The position numbers were made by a program, and so were the translations under genes. From the NCBI RefSeq assembly GCF_902712855.1, contig NZ_LR743507.1:62001-126000 (forward strand): DNA of 64,000 nucleotides. The letters run 5' to 3'. Origin of the DNA: Variovorax paradoxus. GTDB taxonomy: Bacteria; Pseudomonadota; Gammaproteobacteria; Burkholderiales; Burkholderiaceae_C. The notes under the pieces were generated by a model. The model saw only the letters and a list, made by a program, of their open reading frames with translations. It was not told the DNA's origin and ran no database searches. Positions 15,702-23,154 of the stretch are shown piece by piece; position 1 is the stretch's first letter; every line of letters starts with the position of its first letter.

Positions 15702-18400
15702 ACAGATTCCTTCATCACGCGGTCCTGGCCGCAGGCCTGGCCGTGGTGTGCTGGGCCGGCGCGGGCTACATCGGCTCCAACCCGCTGGCGCTGGCCGTCA
15801 CCGTCCTCGTGGGCGCGTTCTACGTCATGGGCGCGCTCGAGCTGCACCGCTTCCACCAGGCCACCTCGACGCTGACGAAGGCGGCGGGCGAACTGTCTGC
15901 GCCGCCTGCCAGCCTGGGCGCCTGGCTCGCCCAGCTGCATCCTTCGCTGCAGAACGCAGTGCGCCAGCGCATCGAGGGCGAGCGCATGGGCCTGCCGGGT
16001 CCGGCCATGACGCCGTACCTCGCGGGCTTCCTGGTGCTGCTGGGCATGCTCGGCACCTTCCTCGGCATGGTGGTCACGCTCAATGGCACGGGCATCGCGC
16101 TGGAAAGCTCGACCGACCTGCAGTCGATCCGCGCGTCGCTGTCCGCGCCGGTGAAGGGCCTGGGCCTGGCCTTCGGCACCTCGGTGGCGGGCGTGGCCGC
16201 GTCGGCCATGCTGGGCTTCGCCTCGGCCCTGAGCCGGCGCGAGCGCCTGCAGGCCGGGCAACTGCTCGACACGAAGATCGCAACCATCCTGCGCCCCTAC
16301 TCGCAGGTGCACCAGCGCGAGGAATCCTTCAGGCTGCTGCAGCAGCAGGCAGAGGCCATGCCCGCGCTGGTGGGCCAGCTGCAGGAAATGATGGCCGCGA
16401 TGGAACGCCAGAGCCTTGCGCTCAACGAGCGCCTCGCCGCCGGCCAGGACGGCTTCTACGGCCGCACCGAGGCGGCCTATGCCGGCCTGGCCTCGTCGGT
16501 CGATGCGTCGCTCAAGCACAGCCTGACCGAAAGCGCGCGCATCGCCAGCACGGCGATCCAGCCGGTGGTGGAAGCCACCATGGCCGGCATCGCGCGCGAG
16601 ACCGCATCGCTGCACGACACGCTCGCGCACACGGTGCAGCAGCAGCTCGACGGCCTGTCCACCCGCTTCGAGGCCACCACCGGCCGCGTCGCCGAGACCT
16701 GGAAGCTGGCGCTGGATGAACACCAGCGCAGCACTGAGGCGCTGTCGGGCGAGGTGCGCGGCGCGCACGACCGGCTGGCCGATGCCTTCGGCGAGCGCTC
16801 CTCGGCGCTGGTGGCGAGCGTCGCGTCGCAGCTCGAGGGCACCGTGGGCACCGTGTCGCAGACCTGGGGCAGCGCGCTGGCGCAGCACCGGCAGGCGAGC
16901 GAGCAGCTGACCGCCGATACCCAGCAGGCGCTCGCTGCCGCAGCGGCAACCTTCGAACAGCACTCGGCCTCGCTGCTGGGCACGGTGGGCCAGGCGCACA
17001 CCGAGCTGCAGTCGCAGCTGGCATCGCGCGACGAGCAGCGCCTGTCGGCATGGACGCAGTCGCTGGCCGCGATGGCCGAGGCGCTGCGGCATGAATGGCA
17101 GCAGGCCGGCGCGAACACGCTCGGCCAGCAACAGCACCTGCTGGAGACGATGGCGCAGACCGCGCGCGAGATGTCGGCCGAGACCGCGGCGCATGCGAAG
17201 GCCACCACCGCCGAGATCGCGCAGTTGCTGCAGGCCGCGGCCGAGGCGCCGCGCGTCGCGGGCGAAGTGATGGCCGCGCTGCGCGAGAAGCTCGCCGACA
17301 GCATGGACAGCTGGCAATCCACGCTGGCCGAGCACCAGCGCACGACGCAGGCGTTGTCCGCCGAGGTGCGCGGTGCGCACGACCGGCTGGCCGAGACTTT
17401 CGGCAACCGCTCGGCGGCACTGGTCGACGGCGTCGCGGCACGGCTCGAGGGTGCCGTGGGCCAGGTCTCGGACACCTGGGGCAGCGCGCTCGCGCAGCAC
17501 CGGCAGGCCAGCGAGAAGCTGTCCGCCGACACGCAGCACGCGCTCACCGCGGCGGCCGCCGCCTTCGAACAGCATTCGGCCTCGCTGCTGGGCAGCGTGG
17601 GCCGGGCGCATGCCGAACTGCAGACGGACCTGACATCGCGCGACGAGCAGCGGCTGGCGGCATGGACGCAATCGCTCGCGTCGATGGCCGGCTCGCTGCG
17701 CAACGAATGGCAGCAGGCGGGCGCAAGCACGCTCGGCCAGCAGCAGCAACTGCTGGAGGCCATGGCGCAGGCCGCGCGCGAGATGTCGGTGCAGAACGAG
17801 GCGCATGCGAAGAACACCATCGCCGAGATCGCACAGCTCCTGCAGGCGGCCTCCGAGGCGCCCCGCGTCGCGGCCGAGGTGGTGGCCGAGCTGCGCCAGA
17901 AGCTGTCGGACAGCATGGCGCGCGACAACGCCATGCTGGAAGAGCGCAGCCGCATCCTCGACACGCTTTCCACGCTGCTCGACGCGGTGAACCACGCGTC
18001 CACCGAGCAGCGCGCCGCAGTCGATTCGCTGGTGGCCGCGTCGGCCGACGTGCTCGAGCGCGTGGGCAGCCGCTTCACCGAGAAGATCGACGAGGAGACC
18101 GGCAGGATGTCGACGGTGGCCGCACAGATCACCGGCGGTGCCGTCGAGGTGGCCAGCATGGGCGAAGCCTTCGGCCTGGCCGTGCAGCTCTTCAGCGAAT
18201 CGAACGAGAAGATGGGTGCGCAGCTGCAGCGCATCGAGGGCGCGCTGGGCAAGTCGATCGCGCGCAGCGACGAGCAGCTGGCCTACTACGTGGCACAGGC
18301 GCGCGAGGTGATCGACCTGAGCATCATGTCGCAGAAGCAGATCGTGGAAGACCTGCAGCGCATCGCCGACCGCCAGGCGGCGGTGGGCAGCGAGGCCTGA
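15698..18400 (+). CDS. DUF802 protein: MotA/TolQ/ExbB-like channel with long cytoplasmic tail
   Basis: A 900-residue inner-membrane protein. Membrane segments are visible at about residues 7-24, 30-48, 107-127 and 155-178. The last two carry the MotA/TolQ/ExbB pattern (LLGMLGTFLGMVV and GLGLAFGTSVAGVAASAMLG). About 720 residues of alanine- and glutamine-rich helix follow, likely coiled coil, built around a tandem repeat of 204 residues (EVRGAHDRLA starts at residues 352 and 556). This layout, short channel plus long cytoplasmic tail, is that of ZorA in Zorya defence systems. The MotB-like partner is encoded 4 bases downstream. The function as an ion-driven stator is inferred. Confidence 0.8.
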   Translation: MNRFLHHAVLAAGLAVVCWAGAGYIGSNPLALAVTVLVGAFYVMGALELHRFHQATSTLTKAAGELSAPPASLGAWLAQLHPSLQNAVRQRIEGERMGLPGPAMTPYLAGFLVLLGMLGTFLGMVVTLNGTGIALESSTDLQSIRASLSAPVKGLGLAFGTSVAGVAASAMLGFASALSRRERLQAGQLLDTKIATILRPYSQVHQREESFRLLQQQAEAMPALVGQLQEMMAAMERQSLALNERLAAGQDGFYGRTEAAYAGLASSVDASLKHSLTESARIASTAIQPVVEATMAGIARETASLHDTLAHTVQQQLDGLSTRFEATTGRVAETWKLALDEHQRSTEALSGEVRGAHDRLADAFGERSSALVASVASQLEGTVGTVSQTWGSALAQHRQASEQLTADTQQALAAAAATFEQHSASLLGTVGQAHTELQSQLASRDEQRLSAWTQSLAAMAEALRHEWQQAGANTLGQQQHLLETMAQTAREMSAETAAHAKATTAEIAQLLQAAAEAPRVAGEVMAALREKLADSMDSWQSTLAEHQRTTQALSAEVRGAHDRLAETFGNRSAALVDGVAARLEGAVGQVSDTWGSALAQHRQASEKLSADTQHALTAAAAAFEQHSASLLGSVGRAHAELQTDLTSRDEQRLAAWTQSLASMAGSLRNEWQQAGASTLGQQQQLLEAMAQAAREMSVQNEAHAKNTIAEIAQLLQAASEAPRVAAEVVAELRQKLSDSMARDNAMLEERSRILDTLSTLLDAVNHASTEQRAAVDSLVAASADVLERVGSRFTEKIDEETGRMSTVAAQITGGAVEVASMGEAFGLAVQLFSESNEKMGAQLQRIEGALGKSIARSDEQLAYYVAQAREVIDLSIMSQKQIVEDLQRIADRQAAVGSEA

Positions 18401-18404
18401 CGCG

Positions 18405-19058
18405 ATGCACGACGAACTCGACGGCGGCGCCGATCCCGGCGTGCCGGTGTGGGCGGTGTTCGGCGACCTGATGTCGGGGTTGCTGGGCGCCTTCGTGCTG
18501 ATCCTGGTGTGCGCGCTGGGCATGCAGCTCGAGCTCGCGACCAGGCTCGAAGCCGAGGTGCAGCAGCGCGAAGCCGAAGCCAAGCGCCGGCAGACGCTCG
18601 AGGAAGCCCTGGCAGGGCCGCTCGCCGCGGGCCGCGTGACGCTGAACAACGGCCGCATCGGCATCAGCGGCAACGTGCTGTTCGCCTTCAACTCGGCCGA
18701 CCTGCAGCCCGAAGGCCGGCAACTGCTCAGGAGCCTGGCGGCGCCGCTCTCGGCCTACCTGCGCTCGCGCGACGAGATCCTGATGGTGAGCGGCTTCACC
18801 GACGACCGGCAGATGCGCGACAACGCACGGCAGTTCGCCGACAACTGGGAGCTGTCGGCGCAACGCGCGCTGACGGTGACGCGCGCGCTGATCGAGGCCG
18901 GCGTGCCTTCGTCGGCGATCTTCGCGGCGGCCTTCGGCTCCGAGCAGGCGGTGGCGTCGAATGCCGACGCGGACGGCCGCTCGAAGAACCGCCGCGTGGA
19001 AATGGCGCCGACGCCGCGGCCTTCGCGCAGCGCCGAAACCATCAAGCCCCGTGGCTGA
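18405..19058 (+). CDS. MotB/OmpA-family protein, partner of the MotA-like channel
   Basis: A 217-residue protein. A single membrane segment (residues 15-35) contains FGDLMSGLLGAFVLILV, in which Asp21 sits where MotB has its proton-carrying aspartate (ADFMTAMMAFF). A short helix follows, then an OmpA-like peptidoglycan-binding domain from about residue 85, with FNSADLQPEG, WELSAQRALTVTRAL and the final NADADGRSKNRRVEM. MotB and ZorB share this plan. It is the natural partner of the channel protein encoded 4 bases upstream, anchoring it to the cell wall. Confidence 0.85.
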   Translation: MHDELDGGADPGVPVWAVFGDLMSGLLGAFVLILVCALGMQLELATRLEAEVQQREAEAKRRQTLEEALAGPLAAGRVTLNNGRIGISGNVLFAFNSADLQPEGRQLLRSLAAPLSAYLRSRDEILMVSGFTDDRQMRDNARQFADNWELSAQRALTVTRALIEAGVPSSAIFAAAFGSEQAVASNADADGRSKNRRVEMAPTPRPSRSAETIKPRG

Positions 19059-19665
19059 ACAAGTGGCCGCAGACCTCGCCGCATGGCGCGAGCGCGGCGA
19101 CGACCGCTTCGACCCGGTGCGCTTCCGCTTCATCGAGGCGATGGCCCGGCGTGCCGAAGCGCATGACGGCGAAGCGCGGCGCCTGCTCGACGACAAGGTG
19201 GCGCAGCTGCTTTCCGCGTACCGCGAGGCGCTCGAGACATCGCGCAGCGTGGACGCTCGCACCGAAGAAGCAGAGCCCGGCCGCAGTGCGCTCGCCGAAC
19301 TGGTCGCGCACATCGCGCGGCACGCGCCGCCGCCGGGCGAAGGCCTGGCCGAAAACGCGCCCGCGCCGGACCTCAAGGCCGTCAGCTACTTCCGCAGCAC
19401 CTGGTCGAAGCTCAGCGCCGATCGGCGCCTGCACCAGTCGCTGGCCAAGGTGCCCGACAACGCAGGTCCGCTCAACTCGCACCACCTGGTGCATCGCGCG
19501 CTCATCCTGATGCGCGACCTCTCGCCGGAATACCTCAACCGGTTCATGTCGTACGTCGATTCCCTGTTGTGGATCGACCAGGCCAATGGCAGCATGGCGT
19601 CCGCGGCAGCGACCACGCCCCGCGCCGAGACCCCGAAGAAATCCGGCCGCGGCAAGTCCGCCTGA
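19051..19665 (+). CDS. DUF2894 protein, last gene of motor-like operon
   Basis: A 204-residue soluble protein I recognise as DUF2894. The start is the GTG at 19051, inside the end of the MotB-like gene; this agrees with family alignments, which begin near AADLAAWRERGDDRFDPVRF. The C-terminal half holds the conserved SYFRSTWSKLSADRRLHQSL and LVHRALILMRDLSPEYLNRFM segments, followed by a lysine-rich tail. It is probably cytoplasmic. The family always seems to accompany DUF802/OmpA genes, so a role in the same complex is likely, but the activity is unknown. Confidence 0.8.
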   Translation: MAEQVAADLAAWRERGDDRFDPVRFRFIEAMARRAEAHDGEARRLLDDKVAQLLSAYREALETSRSVDARTEEAEPGRSALAELVAHIARHAPPPGEGLAENAPAPDLKAVSYFRSTWSKLSADRRLHQSLAKVPDNAGPLNSHHLVHRALILMRDLSPEYLNRFMSYVDSLLWIDQANGSMASAAATTPRAETPKKSGRGKSA

Positions 19666-19728
19666 ATACCACGCGCGCGGCGAAGGCGCTGCGCGTGCCC
19701 ACGAAAACCGGACACGCTCCAATTACCT

Positions 19729-19756
19729 TGCACACAATTTAATTGCTCGCTAGAAT
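19729..19756 (+). promoter_or_regulatory. ohrR promoter with operator in the spacer
   Basis: A -35 like TTGCAC (19729-19734) and a -10 like TAGAAT (19751-19756) are 16 bases apart. The spacer holds the palindrome CAATTTAATTG (19735-19745), which resembles known AT-rich OhrR boxes. Start of transcription would fall at or one base before the ohrR ATG at 19764, and there is no Shine-Dalgarno, so the message may be leaderless. Confidence 0.6.
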
Positions 19757-19763
19757 TCAGCCC

Positions 19764-20219
19764 ATGCGCTCCACCCAGGTCACTGCCGACGAAATGCTCA
19801 AGCTGGACAACCAGCTGTGCTTTGCGGTGTATTCCGCCTCGCTGGCCATGACGCGCCTCTACAAGCCGGTGCTCGAGAAGCTCCAGCTCACCTATCCGCA
19901 GTACCTCGTCATGCTCGCCCTCTGGGAGCAGGACGGCCCCACGGTCTCCGCGCTCGGCGAACTGCTGTCGCTCGACTCGGGCACGCTCACGCCGCTGCTC
20001 AAGCGCCTCGAAGCCAACGGCTACGTGGCCCGCGTGCGCGACGTGGCCGACGAGCGGCGCGTGCACATCACGCTCACCGCCGCTGGCCGCAAGCTGAAGA
20101 CCAAGGCCGCCGACGTGCCTGCCTGCCTCATGGCCGCCACCGAGTGCTCGGTGCCGGAACTCATTGCGCTCACGCAGCAGATCCAGTCTCTGCGCGACCG
20201 CATCAAGAAAGCCGCGTAG
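19764..20219 (+). CDS. ohrR: OhrR, MarR-family organic peroxide sensor
   Basis: A 151-residue MarR-type repressor. Cys19 in LDNQLCFAVYSASLAM is the reactive cysteine that organic hydroperoxides oxidise to release DNA. The winged helix spans about residues 50-115 (LTYPQYLVMLALWEQDGPTV, LDSGTLTPLLKRLEANGYV, RDVADERRVHITLT). It lies 63 bases before ohr, the classical target, and its own promoter contains a likely OhrR box, so auto-repression is expected. Confidence 0.93.
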   Translation: MRSTQVTADEMLKLDNQLCFAVYSASLAMTRLYKPVLEKLQLTYPQYLVMLALWEQDGPTVSALGELLSLDSGTLTPLLKRLEANGYVARVRDVADERRVHITLTAAGRKLKTKAADVPACLMAATECSVPELIALTQQIQSLRDRIKKAA

Positions 20220-20282
20220 ATCAGTCCGGCGCGCGGCTCGCGTTTCCCCTGTCCCTTCCTCACTTCACCAAAGGAAATCACC

Positions 20283-20708
20283 ATGACCACCAAGCTCGAC
20301 AAAGTGCTCTACACCGCAGAAGCCCACACCGTCGGCGGCCGTGACGGCGCAGGCAAGTCCAGCGACGGCGCCATCGACGTCAAGCTGAGCTCGCCCGGCT
20401 CGGGCAAGCCCGGCACCAACCCCGAGCAGCTGTTCGCGGTCGGCTACGCCGCCTGCTTCATCGGTGCGATGAAGGCCGTGGGCCCGAAGATCGGCGTGAA
20501 GGTGCCGGACGACGTCGCCATCGACTCCAGCGTTTCCCTCGGCCCGACGAACGGCGGCGCCGCCTACGGCATCGCCGTGAAGCTGGCGATCACGCTGCCG
20601 GGCCTCGATGCCGAAGCCAAGCAGAAGCTGGTCGACACCGCCCACCAGGTGTGCCCGTACTCGAACGCCACGCGCGGCAACATCGACGTCGAACTCAGCA
20701 TTGTTTGA
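20283..20708 (+). CDS. ohr: Ohr, organic hydroperoxide reductase
   Basis: A 141-residue thiol peroxidase of the OsmC/Ohr family that reduces organic hydroperoxides with lipoylated proteins as donors. It shows the Ohr signatures LYTAEAHTVGGRDG, NPEQLFAVGYAACFIGAMK with the peroxidatic cysteine, and HQVCPYSNATRGN with the second catalytic cysteine. The start has AAGGAAA 7 bases upstream. It is controlled by OhrR encoded just before it. A 3'-flank repeat and a terminator follow. Confidence 0.95.
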   Translation: MTTKLDKVLYTAEAHTVGGRDGAGKSSDGAIDVKLSSPGSGKPGTNPEQLFAVGYAACFIGAMKAVGPKIGVKVPDDVAIDSSVSLGPTNGGAAYGIAVKLAITLPGLDAEAKQKLVDTAHQVCPYSNATRGNIDVELSIV

Positions 20709-20806
20709 GCTCGCCCCCAGGCTTCGCGCACTTCGTGTCGCTACGCCAACCCCCTACCGGGGGCAACACCGAAGGCCCGGCAAAGCCGGTTCCTTGGTGT
20801 TCGCTT
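20709..20806 (+). repeat. Dispersed 3'-flank repeat, copy C
   Basis: Begins immediately after the ohr stop codon in the gene's direction. It keeps CTCGCCCCCAGG, GCGCACTTCGTGTCGCT, the CCCCCTACCGGGGG hairpin and the CCGGCAAAGCCGG hairpin. Unlike copies A/B it is followed by a true terminator. Confidence 0.85.
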
Positions 20807-20830
20807 GAAGGGGGCCTGTTCCTTTTTGAA

Positions 20831-20863
20831 GAGCGACCTGGCCATCCGCCGGGTCGCTTTTTT
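20831..20863 (+). terminator. Rho-independent terminator of ohrR-ohr
   Basis: AGCGACC (20832-20838) pairs with GGTCGCT (20852-20858), with further pairing of TGGC/CGCC inside, followed by a run of six T. This is the clearest intrinsic terminator in the window. Confidence 0.85.
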
Positions 20864-20970
20864 CATGGGAGGTCGATGTCTCACGGGTGACGCCGGAATG
20901 CGGCGCGCGGTAGCGCCTTTCACCGGGCTTGGCTAATGTCGCGGTCATACCCACTGCCGGAGCTTCCGCC

Positions 20971-22086
20971 ATGAGCACCACCAGCCTCTTCGTTCGCAAG
21001 GACCAGCTCGCGACCACGCGCCTTCACACCGCCACCGACGAAGCCCTGGCCGACGGCCAGGTGCGGGTGCGCATCGACGGCTTTGCGCTCACCTCGAACA
21101 ACATCACGTACGCGGCTTTCGGCGACGCGATGAGCTATTGGCAGTTCTACCCGACCGGCGAGGAGGGCTGGGGCAGCGTTCCGGTGTGGGGCTTCGCGAG
21201 CGTGGTGCAGTCGCTGCACCCGGGCGTCGCGGCGGGCGAGCGGCTGTACGGCTACTGGCCGATGGCCTCCGCCGCGGTGCTGACCCCGGGTCGGCTGTCG
21301 CCCGAGCGCTTCACCGACATGGCCGGGCACCGCGCGGCATTGCCTGCGGTCTACAACCAGTACTTCCGCTGCGCCAGCGACCCGCTCTACACCGCCGACA
21401 CCGAGGACATCCAGGCACTCTTGCGCCCGCTGTTCATCACGTCGTGGCTCATCGACGATTTCATGGGCGACAACGACTTCTTCGGCGCGAAGACGATGCT
21501 GCTGTCCAGCGCATCGAGCAAGACGGCGTACGGCACGGCCTTCCAGCTGCACCAGCGCAAGGACGTCGAGGTGATCGGCCTCACCTCGCCCGCCAACGTG
21601 GCCTTCTGCGAGAGCCTGGGCTGCTACGACCGCGTGGCGACCTACGATGCGCTGGACACCATCGCGGCCGACACGCCCTGCGTGTACGTCGACTTCGCCG
21701 GCAACGGCGCGCTGCGCAACGCCATCCACGAACGCTTCGCGAACCTGAAGTACAGCAGCTCGATCGGCGGCACGCACGTGGAGCAGCTCGCGGCCAAGGG
21801 CGCGGGCAAGGAACTGGCCGGCCCGCGCGCCACGCTGTTCTTCGCGCCCGCGCAGATCAAGAAGCGCACCGGCGAATGGGGCGCCGACGAGTTCGCCCGG
21901 CGCATGGTCGCGGCCTGGCACCAATTCCTGGCGGCCGTCACCGACACGAAGAACCCCTGGCTGCACGCCGAGCACCACGACGGCGGCGAGGCGGTGCAGG
22001 CCGCCTACGGCCACGTGCTCGGGGGCAAGGGCGACCCGCGCACCGGTCATATCCTTTCTCTTTCCAGACAACCCGCGCGCGCCTGA
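20971..22086 (+). CDS. DUF2855 protein, dehydrogenase-like
   Basis: A 371-residue protein I recognise as DUF2855. Its plan resembles medium-chain dehydrogenases/reductases: an N-terminal domain with GQVRVRIDGFALTSNNITYA, then a nucleotide-binding half with MLLSSASSKTAYGTAF and VIGLTSPANVAFCESLGCYD in place of the usual GxGxxG motif. No zinc-ligand pattern is evident. The start at 20971 was chosen because homology begins at SLFVRKDQL; an open frame continues upstream to 20929. The biological role is unknown. SrkA follows 33 bases later. Confidence 0.75.
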   Translation: MSTTSLFVRKDQLATTRLHTATDEALADGQVRVRIDGFALTSNNITYAAFGDAMSYWQFYPTGEEGWGSVPVWGFASVVQSLHPGVAAGERLYGYWPMASAAVLTPGRLSPERFTDMAGHRAALPAVYNQYFRCASDPLYTADTEDIQALLRPLFITSWLIDDFMGDNDFFGAKTMLLSSASSKTAYGTAFQLHQRKDVEVIGLTSPANVAFCESLGCYDRVATYDALDTIAADTPCVYVDFAGNGALRNAIHERFANLKYSSSIGGTHVEQLAAKGAGKELAGPRATLFFAPAQIKKRTGEWGADEFARRMVAAWHQFLAAVTDTKNPWLHAEHHDGGEAVQAAYGHVLGGKGDPRTGHILSLSRQPARA

Positions 22087-22119
22087 AGCGCGCAGGCGCC
22101 GAGTGGCGACAATCGCCAC

Positions 22120-23154
22120 ATGACCCTTTCTTCCGCGGCGCCCGCGAACACACATCCCTACGAGAGCCTCACGCCCGACGTGGTGCTCGACGCGCTCGCG
22201 ACGCTCGGCCTGCACGGCGACGGCCGTCTCACCGGCCTCAACTCCTACGAGAACCGGGTCTACCAGGTCTACCTGGAAGACCGCTCGGCGGTGGTGGTCA
22301 AGTTCTACCGCCCGGGCCGCTGGAGCGAGGCCGAGATCCTCGAGGAGCACGCCTTCTCGCTCGAACTGGCCGCCGGCGAGGTGCCGGCCGTTCCGCCGCT
22401 GGCCTTCGACGGCAAGACCCTGCACCACCACGCCGGCTTCGCGTTCAGCGTGAGCCCCTACCGTGGCGGCCGCGCGCCCGAGCTCGACGACTTCGAAGTG
22501 CTCGAGTGGGTGGGCCGCTTCCTCGCGCGCATCCACACCGTGGGCAGCGCGAAGCCCTTTCAGGCCCGACCCGCGCTCGACCTGCAGACCTTCGGCCTCG
22601 ACTCGCGCGACTGGCTGCTCGAGAACGACAAGATCCCGATGGACGTGCAGCGCGACTGGGAAACCGCCTGCAATGCGGCGCTCGACATGGTGCGCCAGAC
22701 CGCGCTGGCCCTGCAGCCGCCGGCCTCCGACTTCCAGCCGCGCAAGCTGCGCCTGCACGGCGACGTGCACCCCGGCAACATCCTGTGGACGCCCACCGAC
22801 CGCCCCGGCGGCGGTCCGCACTTCGTCGATCTGGACGACGCGCGCACCGGCTTCGCGGTGCAGGACCTGTGGATGCTGCTGTCGGGCGACCGCGCGCAGC
22901 GCACCGCGCAGCTGTCGGGCCTGCTCGACGGCTACGAGCAGTTCCGCGAGTTCGACCGCCGCGAGCTGGCGCTGATCGAGCCGCTGCGCACGTTGCGTCT
23001 CATCCACTACAGCGCGTGGCTCGCGCGGCGCTGGGAAGACCCGATCTTCCCGATCAACTTTCCGTGGTTCGGCTCCAGCGACTACTGGAAGGGGCAGATT
23101 CTGGTGCTGGAAGACCAGTGCGAGCAGATGGCGGAAGAGCCCCTCTACGCCTAG
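22120..23154 (+). CDS. srkA: Stress response kinase A (YihE/RdoA family)
   Basis: A 344-residue Ser/Thr protein kinase of the APH-like fold. The catalytic loop is LHGDVHPGNILW (Asp near residue 212), and the metal-binding stretch is HFVDLDDARTG. The N-lobe has GLNSYENRVYQVYL and the lysine in VVVKFYRPGRW. E. coli SrkA protects against envelope and oxidative stress-linked death, and the length is close to E. coli's 328 residues. The stop shares the bases CTAG with the stop of the convergent LysR gene. Confidence 0.9.
   Translation: MTLSSAAPANTHPYESLTPDVVLDALATLGLHGDGRLTGLNSYENRVYQVYLEDRSAVVVKFYRPGRWSEAEILEEHAFSLELAAGEVPAVPPLAFDGKTLHHHAGFAFSVSPYRGGRAPELDDFEVLEWVGRFLARIHTVGSAKPFQARPALDLQTFGLDSRDWLLENDKIPMDVQRDWETACNAALDMVRQTALALQPPASDFQPRKLRLHGDVHPGNILWTPTDRPGGGPHFVDLDDARTGFAVQDLWMLLSGDRAQRTAQLSGLLDGYEQFREFDRRELALIEPLRTLRLIHYSAWLARRWEDPIFPINFPWFGSSDYWKGQILVLEDQCEQMAEEPLYA

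Noticed and set aside
15695..18691. A 998-codon open frame antisense to the motor channel gene
   Set aside because: High GC and repeated codons leave the opposite strand open; the product is His/Arg/Gln-rich with no recognisable domain, while the plus strand encodes clear membrane and coiled-coil patterns.
15009..19665. A complete Zorya defence system
   Set aside because: The channel and MotB-like parts resemble ZorA/ZorB, but no ZorC, ZorD helicase or ZorE nuclease gene is present. It is described as Zorya-like only.
20651..20890. Small open frames within the 3'-flank repeats (also near 5600, 56100 and 60200)
   Set aside because: Their translations are the same arbitrary peptide wherever the repeat occurs; the DNA hairpins, not a protein, are what is conserved.
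20920..23007. A 695-codon frame antisense to the DUF2855 and srkA genes
   Set aside because: It spans two unrelated real genes and the gap between them, and has no domain.
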